64,000 nt of DNA, taken from assembly GCA_002163975.1 (NCBI GenBank), contig CP019636.1:4777501-4841500 (forward strand), given 5' to 3'. This document shows, one piece after another, positions 43,896 through 52,082 of the stretch. Both the position numbers and the translations under genes were made by a program. The DNA is from Nostocales cyanobacterium HT-58-2 (lineage in GTDB: Bacteria > Cyanobacteriota > Cyanobacteriia > Cyanobacteriales > Nostocaceae). Below the pieces are notes generated by a model. It ran no database searches. It saw only the letters and a program-made list of their open reading frames with translations, and had not been told where the DNA came from. Numbering within the stretch: the first letter of the stretch is position 1; each line of letters starts with the position of its first letter.

Positions 43896-45209
43896 ATGAA
43901 ATCCCCTGAGCCTCAAACTCATCTTGAAGACAGTCCTCACGAGACACAAAAAGAGACATCCCGCAAGCCGCGGTGGCTTTGGTTGTTGTTATCCCTAGTA
44001 CTGCTAGCAGGTGGAGGCTTTGCACTTTGGCGTTGGCTGGCTCCTCAAAGGAGCGCACCCACAGCTGCTAACACTCAGCCGCCAGGAGTACCAGTTAAGG
44101 TATCATCAGTACAAGCTGGCACCATTGAGGATAGTTCAGAGTATGTTGCTAGTTTAGAATCGCGCCGCTCTGTGACTCTTCAACCGAGAGTTCAGGGTCA
44201 AGTCGCCCAAATATTTGTTAGAGCAGGAGATGTAGTGGCTGCGGGTAATCCTATTATCCAAGTGGATGCTAGAGAGCAACAAGCGGCTGTGAGTAGTGTG
44301 AACGCTGCGGCTGAAGTGGCTCAGTCACAACTAGAGAATACCCGCGCTACCCTCAGATCCTTGGAAGCTGAAAGATTATCTAGCATTGCTGATTTGAAAT
44401 TGAATCAGCAGGAATACGAAAGGTACACAACTTTGGCATCTCAAGGAGCCGTCTCTCGACAGATTAGGGATCAGTATGCAAATAGGTTGGCAACATCGCA
44501 GGCGGCTGTCCGTGAAATAGAAGCGCGGATTAGAGCACAAGAAGCAAATATTAACCAAGCTGAAAAATCACTAAAGCAATCACAAGCTAATATCAGAGAA
44601 CGACAAGTCCAGCTTCAGTACTACAAAATCACTGCCCCCTTTGCTGGCACAGTTGGGAACATACCAGTCAAGGTTGGTGATTTCGTCAATACTTCTACGC
44701 AATTAACCACGATTACTCAAAATCAACCTTTAGAATTAAATATTTTTGTACCTATTGAGCGAGGAGCTCAACTACGTAAAGGAACATCGGTGGAGGTTCT
44801 GGATACACAGGGCAAAAGCTTAGGTATGAGTCAAGTCTTCTTTATCGCTCCTAGCGCTAACAATAATACTCAATCTCTACTGATCAAATCGCTCTTTGAT
44901 AACTCAAAAAATCAACTGCGAGCAGATCAGTATGCTCGTGCAAGAGTCATCTGGAGTCAGCGCCCTGGAGTTTTAGTCCCAACAACAGCAGTGGCTCGTG
45001 TGGCAGGAGAAACCTTCGTTTATACAGTTCAAACATCACAATCTCCCAAAGGAGAAGCCCAACAGGTTGCTCGGCAAAAACGTGTGAAGTTAGGCAATAT
45101 CAGAGGTAATAACTACCAAGTTCTGGAAGGATTGGAGCCAGGAGACAAAATAATTGTTTCAGGGCTACTCAATCTTCGGGATGGCGCTCCTATTATTCCT
45201 GAGTCCTAA
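43896..45209 (+). CDS. RND efflux periplasmic adaptor (membrane fusion protein)
   Basis: A 437-residue adaptor of the AcrA/MexA type: an N-terminal membrane anchor (residues 25-45), barrel-sandwich segments (VTLQPRVQGQVAQIFVRAGDVV and YYKITAPFAGTVGNIPVKVGD), a helical hairpin rich in Gln/Ala/Glu, and a C-terminal beta domain (VKLGNIRGNNYQVLEGLEPG). It links the inner-membrane pump to an outer-membrane channel, which is not encoded here. ATG 43896 is used; the pump follows after 144 bp. Confidence 0.93.
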   Translation: MKSPEPQTHLEDSPHETQKETSRKPRWLWLLLSLVLLAGGGFALWRWLAPQRSAPTAANTQPPGVPVKVSSVQAGTIEDSSEYVASLESRRSVTLQPRVQGQVAQIFVRAGDVVAAGNPIIQVDAREQQAAVSSVNAAAEVAQSQLENTRATLRSLEAERLSSIADLKLNQQEYERYTTLASQGAVSRQIRDQYANRLATSQAAVREIEARIRAQEANINQAEKSLKQSQANIRERQVQLQYYKITAPFAGTVGNIPVKVGDFVNTSTQLTTITQNQPLELNIFVPIERGAQLRKGTSVEVLDTQGKSLGMSQVFFIAPSANNNTQSLLIKSLFDNSKNQLRADQYARARVIWSQRPGVLVPTTAVARVAGETFVYTVQTSQSPKGEAQQVARQKRVKLGNIRGNNYQVLEGLEPGDKIIVSGLLNLRDGAPIIPES

Positions 45210-45353
45210 GTCAGTTTCCGATAAGGAATAGGATGATGAGGAAAAAACATCACCCCATTACCCTACCCCTTCTGAAGTTCGGAGCGGAAGCTTCCTTCGC
45301 TCGGACCTCTCTCCATATCTCCATTACTCCATTACTCCATTCCTCATGACTCT
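45210..45353. repeat. repeat-like spacer inside the efflux operon
   Basis: A palindrome TTCGGAGCGGAAGC/TTCCTTCGCTCGGA lies around 45275-45302, followed by TCCATTACTCCATTACTCCATT, a short tandem repeat. Probably a dispersed repeat inserted between the adaptor and pump genes. Confidence 0.5.
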
Positions 45354-48300
45354 ATGTTCGTTGACTTTTTCATCAAGCGACCTGTCTTCACCAGTGTTTG
45401 CGCTATCCTCATTTTGCTAGTGGGGGCTATCAGCATTCCCACATTACCCACGGCGCGATATCCAGAAATCAGTCCAACTCAAATTAACGTTACTTCTAAC
45501 TACATCGGTGCTAGTGCTGAAGTTGTAGAAAATACCGTGACAACTGTCTTAGAGCGGCAGATTAACGGGGTCGAGGGCATGAAGTACATGACTTCGAGCA
45601 GTAGTAACGATGGTACCAGTACGATTACAGTTACATTTGATCCATCGCGTAATAAAGATATTGCTGCGGTTGATATCCAAAATCGAGTGTCGCAAGCTCA
45701 ACCCCAGTTACCGGAGGCTGTGCAGAGAACTGGGGTCACAGTTAACAAACAGTCTAGCAACATCCTCTTAGGGATAGGGCTATACAGCGAAAACAATGAG
45801 TATAACAACGTATTTTTAAGCAACTACGCCGACCTTTACATAGTAGATGCCCTCAAAAGAATCAACGGTGTGGGTCAGGCACAGATTTTTGGAGAACGCC
45901 GCTATGCTATGCGTCTGTGGTTGGATCCGAAACGCCTAGCCAGTCGCAACCTCACTGCTCAGGATGTGATCGATGCTCTGGAAGAACAGAATATACAGGT
46001 GGGTGTTGGGCAAATCGGTCAGCAGCCATCTCCAGAAGACCAAATGTATCAAATAGACCTGCGAGCACTCAGCAGACTTACGGAGCCATCGGAATTTAAC
46101 GAGGTAGTTCTCAAAACAGGCGCGAATGGCACGCTTATTAAGCTTAAAGATGTAGGTCGGGCAGAATTGGGAGCAGAAAATTACAGTAACTTCTTCCGGT
46201 TTAGAGGTAATGAGGGCGTAGGTATCGGGATATTTACGACTCCGGGAAGTAATGCTTTAGATGTTGCCAAGGGAGTCAAAGCCGAAATTGCACGCCTTGC
46301 TCGAGAATTTCCACCAGGGATGAAGTATCAGGTTGCATTTGACACAACCTTGTTTGTGGAAGAGTCGTTATCGGAAGTGATTAAAACCCTGTTTGAGGCA
46401 CTTGTCCTGGTAGTCGTGGTCATTTTTGTCTTCTTGCAGGACTGGCGTACGACTCTTATTCCTGTTATTGTCATTCCTCTGACATTGATTGGTACCTTTG
46501 CCTTTATTAAAGTTTTTGGATTTTCAATTAATACGTTGACCTTGTTTGGTCTGACTCTGGCGACAGGGTTAGTGGTTGATGATGCCATCGTCGTCGTTGA
46601 GAACATTTCTCGATTGATTGAGGATGAAGGAATGTCACCGCGTCGGGCAGCTTCCGAGTCAATGCGTGAACTGTTTGGAGCAGTGATTGCGACTTCTTTA
46701 GTGATGATGGCAGTCTTTGTGCCTGTTGCCTTCTTTCCTGGCTCTACAGGACAGATTTATCGCCAATTTGCACTAACAATTGCCTTTTCGATGGCAATTT
46801 CTACCTTTCTTGCTATTACCCTGACTCCTTCTCTCTCAGCCCTGCTGTTGCGTCGGGGGCAAAAACCACGCGGTTGGCTAGGCTGGGTGTTTGGAAAATT
46901 TAATAACTTCGTCGATTGGACGCGCAAGCAATATGAGCGATCGCTCTTCTTCTTAAATCGTTTCACAGCAGTTGTTGTACTACTGTTTATCCTGTCTTTG
47001 GGGCTGACAGGTTGGCTTTATCTACGCGTGCCTACGGCATTTATACCTGAAGAAGACCAAGGTTATTTCATCACCATTATCCAGGGACCTGAGGGGGTTT
47101 CGCTCAACTACACCAGTAAAGTGATGCGTCAGGTCGAGCAAGAAATCCTCAAATTACCTGAAGTTGAAGGTACCTTCGCCATAGGAGGCTTTGGTTTTAG
47201 TGGAAACAGTGCCAACAACGGCGCGATTTTTACAACCCTCAAGCCATGGGATGAGCGTCATGAGCCGGATCAGTCAGCACAAGGAATCATTAACAAGTTG
47301 CGAGCGAAGTTCTCAACAATTACTGAAGCCAGAGTTTTTCCAGTGAATCCACCATCAATTGATGGTTTAGGCAATTTTGGTGGCTTTCAATTTGAGCTGC
47401 AAGATAGGAGAGGCAATGGTGGTTTAGATAATATGCTGCAAGCTATGGGTCAGCTGCTTGGGCGTGCAAATCAGACACCAGAATTACAAAAACCTGTGTT
47501 TAGCACTTTTACCGCAAATACGCCTCAGCTTTTGATTGAAGTAGATCGCAATAAAGCTAAGGCACTGCAAGTCGATGTAGACGATATCTTTAATACGCTA
47601 CAGAGTTACTTGGGTTCGCGCTATGTCAACGATTTTAATTACCTACAACGGACTTACCGGGTGTATCTGCAAGCAGATGCTCAGTTTCGTTCTAATCCTG
47701 ACGATATTGGTCAATTGTACGTCCGTTCTGCCAATAATCAAATGGTTCCTCTGAGTAATCTGGTGAAGATAACTCCCACAACCGCAGCGCAAACAATTAA
47801 CCACTACAACTTGTTCCGCTCAATTGAAATCAACGGTTCAGCTGCTCCTGGCTTTAGTTCTGGACAAGCAATTCAAGCAATGGAGAAAGTCGCAGAGGTT
47901 TTACCAGCAAGTTTTGGTTACGAATGGTCAGGGATTACAGCTGAAGAGCTAGAGTCTGGTGGTCAAGCACCTGTGATTTTTGCTCTGGGTCTTGTCTTCG
48001 TCTTCCTGGTGCTGGCTGCTCAGTATGAAAACTACGTTGACCCCTTTATTATTATGCTCTCAGTTCCTTTGGCTATATTGGGGGCGTTAGCAGCACAGTC
48101 TCTACGGAGTCTAAATAACGATGTCTTTTGCCAGGTTGGTTTGGTAATGCTGATTGGTTTGGCGAGTAAGAATGCCATTCTGATTGTGGAGTTCGCTAAC
48201 CAGCTACGGGAGCAGGGACTTTCGATTACAAAAGCAGCTATTCAAGCATCTCAAGAGCGCTTGCGACCAATTCTCATGACTTCTTTTGCTTTTATCATGG

Positions 48301-48527
48301 GTATAGGACCATTGCTCAATCCTGAAGGGGCAGGGGCAGCTAGCCAAAAATCTCTTGGCACAGCTGTTGTTGGGGGGATGCTTGTCTCTACTTTCTTAAG
48401 TCTGTTTGTCGTGCCAATTCTCTATATTGTGATTGGGAAAATTCGCGATCGCTTGCGACGCCGTCCACCTCACAAGCAACTCCAGCCAGTTGAGGATGGT
48501 AGAGTTCCTACTGAAAGCCATCGGTAA
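45354..48527 (+). CDS. RND-family multidrug efflux pump (HAE1/AcrB type)
   Basis: A 1057-residue proton-driven pump with the AcrB layout: two repeats of six membrane helices and large periplasmic loops. The start MFVDFFIKRPVFTSVCAILI is canonical, and the proton relay Asp pair is in GLVVDDAIVVVEN (TM4). The second-half helices (MLIGLASKNAILIVEF) are intact. It exports hydrophobic compounds together with the adaptor upstream. No TetR regulator or outer-membrane channel gene is adjacent. Confidence 0.95.
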   Translation: MFVDFFIKRPVFTSVCAILILLVGAISIPTLPTARYPEISPTQINVTSNYIGASAEVVENTVTTVLERQINGVEGMKYMTSSSSNDGTSTITVTFDPSRNKDIAAVDIQNRVSQAQPQLPEAVQRTGVTVNKQSSNILLGIGLYSENNEYNNVFLSNYADLYIVDALKRINGVGQAQIFGERRYAMRLWLDPKRLASRNLTAQDVIDALEEQNIQVGVGQIGQQPSPEDQMYQIDLRALSRLTEPSEFNEVVLKTGANGTLIKLKDVGRAELGAENYSNFFRFRGNEGVGIGIFTTPGSNALDVAKGVKAEIARLAREFPPGMKYQVAFDTTLFVEESLSEVIKTLFEALVLVVVVIFVFLQDWRTTLIPVIVIPLTLIGTFAFIKVFGFSINTLTLFGLTLATGLVVDDAIVVVENISRLIEDEGMSPRRAASESMRELFGAVIATSLVMMAVFVPVAFFPGSTGQIYRQFALTIAFSMAISTFLAITLTPSLSALLLRRGQKPRGWLGWVFGKFNNFVDWTRKQYERSLFFLNRFTAVVVLLFILSLGLTGWLYLRVPTAFIPEEDQGYFITIIQGPEGVSLNYTSKVMRQVEQEILKLPEVEGTFAIGGFGFSGNSANNGAIFTTLKPWDERHEPDQSAQGIINKLRAKFSTITEARVFPVNPPSIDGLGNFGGFQFELQDRRGNGGLDNMLQAMGQLLGRANQTPELQKPVFSTFTANTPQLLIEVDRNKAKALQVDVDDIFNTLQSYLGSRYVNDFNYLQRTYRVYLQADAQFRSNPDDIGQLYVRSANNQMVPLSNLVKITPTTAAQTINHYNLFRSIEINGSAAPGFSSGQAIQAMEKVAEVLPASFGYEWSGITAEELESGGQAPVIFALGLVFVFLVLAAQYENYVDPFIIMLSVPLAILGALAAQSLRSLNNDVFCQVGLVMLIGLASKNAILIVEFANQLREQGLSITKAAIQASQERLRPILMTSFAFIMGIGPLLNPEGAGAASQKSLGTAVVGGMLVSTFLSLFVVPILYIVIGKIRDRLRRRPPHKQLQPVEDGRVPTESHR

Positions 48528-49185
48528 TTTGACTGAGTAGGGTGGGCTTAGCTCACCTTACTATGTTTTAGCCATGAAATCCATTTAATGACTCACTAAA
48601 AATCTTCTTCGCCTCCATCCCTAATCCCCACAAAGTGGGAACTCAGAGTTTACTGTGTCTTTGCATCTGTTCTAACGACAATATTTGGGAAAAACATTCA
48701 TGCGATCACAATTCAAGTATTACACATTCCGCACCCAACAGTGTCGCAGTCGGTAATGACTGTTGATCAAGGATAAAATCAAACATCTGTAATCAAAAAA
48801 AGCATTTGAGAAACTAGTGAAGTACTCCGGCTTGCTTCGCTGAAGCGTATCGCTTCTTAGAAACAACCATCATCGTTTCGCGTCTCATTCGCCGCAGCCT
48901 CCTTGTACAAGTACAGATTGGTCTTACACAGCGTCTCTCGGTTTGCACCGTTTATCCCCTCAAGGAAGAACCCGCGCAGACACCCACCTTCCGCAGGTGT
49001 ATAACTCTATGTACAACATGGCTTGGCTTGCTTTTACCGCAGGACGTAACCTTCGCGAACCAGTGGTCATGTTCTTTCCCGGATCTACCGATTTATCTGC
49101 GGCAAGGTTCGTACACCTACTTTGAAGTTAGCCTGTCTGTTCAATACGGTCAGGTGGGTCATCGACCATTTATATACTAGCATAA
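48528..49185. other. intergenic with short palindromes and an IS-end-like region
   Basis: Several stem-loops: AAGGTGAGC/AAGCCCACC type near 48540-48563 and GAAGCG/CGCTTC near 48841. A 60-codon frame at 48943 has no family and no ribosome site. The right part up to 49185 resembles the left side of an IS200/IS605-type element whose tnpB is missing. Confidence 0.4.
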
Positions 49186-49208
49186 ATATGTCTATATTGT
49201 GGACATAT
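49186..49208. promoter_or_regulatory. palindromic putative operator before the RHH gene
   Basis: ATATGTC (49186-49192) and GACATAT (49202-49208) form an inverted repeat ending two bases before the ATG at 49211. Ribbon-helix-helix proteins commonly repress themselves through such half-sites; inferred, not shown. Confidence 0.5.
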
Positions 49209-49210
49209 CT

Positions 49211-49378
49211 ATGAAAACAAAAGAAGTACACATCCGTATATCTGACAAACGTTTCAGAAAACTAAAAAACTATGCCACGTTGAAGGAGAAGACGGTGACT
49301 CAAATAATCGAAGATTACATTGACCGATTACCCAACACGGAGATTGACGACTCCTCAAACATCCCTCGCACTGAATAA
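49211..49378 (+). CDS. ribbon-helix-helix protein, likely IS-associated
   Basis: A 55-residue gene too short for routine calling. It starts MKTKEVHIRISDKRFRKLKN and continues YATLKEKTVTQIIEDYIDRL: a beta strand then two helices in the CopG/Arc pattern. Similar small RHH genes accompany TnpB-type transposons in cyanobacteria. No tnpB follows; instead there is a hairpin (49430-49465) typical of an element end. Likely a relic. Confidence 0.6.
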   Translation: MKTKEVHIRISDKRFRKLKNYATLKEKTVTQIIEDYIDRLPNTEIDDSSNIPRTE

Positions 49379-49759
49379 CCTGCGGTTATTACCGTTTAGG
49401 GATGCCCTCGTCGCCGTCCGCTGTCCATCCCCACCCTACTTCGTAGAGGGTGGGGACTTTCGCGAATCCGTTAACCTCTAGCTGTGCTAACAGAGATCCA
49501 AAAAATTAACCTCTAGCTGTGCTAACAGAGATCCAAAAAATTAAGTTTTCATGTATGTATTGATGGAGTACTATCAATAAGTAACAATAAGTAAAAATTC
49601 TACTCTTCCCAGAGCTCCATCAGTTTTTGCAACAGAATCGAAAAACTTAGTGTAATCTTTGTATAACTGGAACTACGGAATGCTTGAGCAATATTTTATG
49701 CTTATATAAAATTTTAGGAAATAACTCAACATGAATAACTGTGAGGCATAAAACCTGTC
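49379..49759. other. hairpin, tandem repeat and promoter region of the TpsA-like gene
   Basis: It contains the stem-loop CCCCACCCT/AGAGGGTGGGG near 49428-49455, two tandem 35-bp units (49471-49540) and an AT-rich tract leading to the ATG at 49760. The promoter of the hemagglutinin-CHAT operon should be in the right half. Confidence 0.55.
49471..49540. repeat. two perfect tandem 35-bp repeats
   Basis: Unit at 49471-49505 and again at 49506-49540, identical, containing TTAACCTCTAGCTGTGCTAA and CAGAGATCCAAAAAA. It lies 220 bp upstream of the hemagglutinin-like gene; it could be a regulator-binding array or a chance duplication. Confidence 0.85.
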
Positions 49760-52081
49760 ATGCTTGATAATAGTCCCAAAGCTTGGGTTTGGTGGTTAAA
49801 CCGATTTTTCACAGTTGGATTAGCACTCTTGGAGCTTTATACGGGAATTATTGGGCAAACAGTTGTCCTTGGTGAAATTATACCTGATACCTCTTTGGGA
49901 AACGAGTCATCATTAGTGCAACAGGGAGTTGATATTCGAGGAGAAATAGGTAATCGCATTGATGGTGGTGCAGTACGGGGAGCAAACCTATTTCATAGCT
50001 TCATTGAATTTAATGTGGAAAATGGGCAACGAGTTTACTTCTCCAACCCCAACGGTGTACAAAACATTATTACGCGAGTCATCGGTAAACGTTCTGATAT
50101 TTTGGGAACTCTAGGGGTGTTGGGTAATTCTAACTTGTTTTTGATCAATCCCAACGGTATAGTTTTTGGAGCGAATGCACGGTTAGACATTGCAGGTTCA
50201 TTTGTCGCGAGTACGGCTGATAGCTTGGTATTTGACAATGGCTTTGCTTTTAGTGCAACAAATCCCCAAGCTCCCCCCTTGTTGACTATCAATGTACCGT
50301 TGGGTCTGCAATTTGGAGCAACACCAGCAAGCATCGTTAATCAATCTAGAGCTACAAATATCAACGGTGAAGTTGTTGGACTCCAAGTGCAGCCAGGGAA
50401 AACCTTAGCTCTTGTGGGAGGTGATATTGACCTGCAAGGAGGGTCTATGACGGCAGAAGGGGGACGGATTGAATTGGGGGCGATCGCTCAGAATGGTCTT
50501 GCTCGCTTCAACTTGTCTTCCGCTCCTGAAGCTTTCCCTATCAGTTTAAGTTACAAAGGCATCCAAAGCTTTCAAGATATCAAATTGTCACGAAGGTCAG
50601 AAATTCTTGCTAATTCTGATAGCACTACCGAGATGGTAAGCGATGTGCAGCTCCAAGGTAGGCGAGTCACAATTACCGAGGAGTCAGGAATTTTTGCCCG
50701 AAACAGGGGTTCTGGACTGCCAGGGAGCGTAACCGTGAACGCTTCAGATGTAGTGGAACTCATTGGAGGTTCTCCAATCAATCAAGACAGCCTGATTAAT
50801 GTTTCAAATTCTGGTTCTGGGGCGGGAAGCAACGTCATAATTAATACTAGCCGACTCATTGTCCGGGATGGAGCATATATTGCAGCGACTACTGCAGGTG
50901 CAGGTCGAGGTGGCAATATCACCGTGAATGCCTTGGAATCGGTAGAACTCATTGGCACAACATTAGACAGCCAGTTTGGAAGCGGCTTGTTTTCTCAAGT
51001 TCGTCGCGACGCCAGAGGTGATGGAGGAAGCATCACGGTTAACACAAGGCGGTTGAGTGTCCGAAATGGAGCACAAGTTTCCACTCCCACTTTTGCAGCG
51101 GGGCAGGGTGGCAAGATAGTAGTGAAGGCTTCAGAGTCCGTGGAAGTCTCTGGAAGAACCCCCGATGGACAGAATGTTAGTAGCTTAACTGCTCGCTCCG
51201 CTTTGGGTGCGACTGGCTCAGCTGGAAGTGTGCTGATTGAAACTGGGCAGTTGCTTGTCCAAAACGGAGCTAAAGTATCCGTAAGCAGTTTAAGCTCAGG
51301 CAATCCCGGTAATTTAGAACTGACAGCTCACAACATCTTACTTGATCAGGGTAGTGTTGAAGCACTCACCACCTCTGGTACAGATGGTAATATTGTGCTA
51401 AAAGTAGCTGACTACATCTTGATACGAAACGGTAGTTTAATCAATGCCAGAGCTTTAAATAATGGCAATGGTGGCAATATAAATATTGATACAAATTTTG
51501 TCATTGCTGTTACCAAAGAGAATAGTGACATCATTGCCAATGCTTTTGAGGGTTCGGGAGGACGAATTAACATCAAAGCTCAAAGCATCTTTGGACTCGC
51601 ACCGCGTGACACATTAACCCCCCTAAGTGATATCAATGCGAGCTCAGAACTTGGAGTTGATGGAGTTGTCAACATCAACACACCTGATGTAGATCCCAGT
51701 CGTGGACTTGTCGCTTTGCCTACAAATTTGGTAGATGCTTCCCAACAAATTGCCCAAAACTGTTCGAGGGAAGGACGAACTGCTAGTCAACAAAGCGAAT
51801 TTGTCATTACTGGAAGGGGTGGTTTACCACCTAACCCCAGCGAACCGCTCAGTAGTGATGCAGTCTGGGAAGATTTGCAATTCTATACTTTAAACTCAGA
51901 AGTCTCAAACGATGCTCAGATAGAGAAGAAAAGAGTTTCTCCGCCACCTCCTAGCATTATCGAAGCTCAAGGATGGACAATTGACACCAAGGGGAACGTC
52001 ACCCTTATCGCTCATGCACCCACCACAACCTCTCATACATCTGACTTGACACCAGTGAGTTGCCCAACTGCCCGAAACTGA
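49760..52081 (+). CDS. filamentous-hemagglutinin-like (TpsA-type) secreted protein
   Basis: A 773-residue exoprotein with an N-terminal hydrophobic segment and the TPS (two-partner secretion) domain: NLFHSFIEFNVENGQRVYFS, NPNGVQNIITRVIG, and NLFLINPNGIVFGANARLDI. The body is beta-helix repeats with RGGNITVNA / DGGSITVNT / QGGKIVVKA motifs. Such proteins cross the outer membrane through a TpsB porin, which is not in this window. The stop overlaps closely with the CHAT gene (1-base gap), so the pair is co-translated. Likely surface adhesion or binding. Confidence 0.9.
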   Translation: MLDNSPKAWVWWLNRFFTVGLALLELYTGIIGQTVVLGEIIPDTSLGNESSLVQQGVDIRGEIGNRIDGGAVRGANLFHSFIEFNVENGQRVYFSNPNGVQNIITRVIGKRSDILGTLGVLGNSNLFLINPNGIVFGANARLDIAGSFVASTADSLVFDNGFAFSATNPQAPPLLTINVPLGLQFGATPASIVNQSRATNINGEVVGLQVQPGKTLALVGGDIDLQGGSMTAEGGRIELGAIAQNGLARFNLSSAPEAFPISLSYKGIQSFQDIKLSRRSEILANSDSTTEMVSDVQLQGRRVTITEESGIFARNRGSGLPGSVTVNASDVVELIGGSPINQDSLINVSNSGSGAGSNVIINTSRLIVRDGAYIAATTAGAGRGGNITVNALESVELIGTTLDSQFGSGLFSQVRRDARGDGGSITVNTRRLSVRNGAQVSTPTFAAGQGGKIVVKASESVEVSGRTPDGQNVSSLTARSALGATGSAGSVLIETGQLLVQNGAKVSVSSLSSGNPGNLELTAHNILLDQGSVEALTTSGTDGNIVLKVADYILIRNGSLINARALNNGNGGNINIDTNFVIAVTKENSDIIANAFEGSGGRINIKAQSIFGLAPRDTLTPLSDINASSELGVDGVVNINTPDVDPSRGLVALPTNLVDASQQIAQNCSREGRTASQQSEFVITGRGGLPPNPSEPLSSDAVWEDLQFYTLNSEVSNDAQIEKKRVSPPPPSIIEAQGWTIDTKGNVTLIAHAPTTTSHTSDLTPVSCPTARN

Positions 52082-52082
52082 A

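Noticed and set aside
48943..49125. 60-codon frame upstream of the RHH gene
   Set aside because: No family, no ribosome site; lies in IS-end-like DNA.
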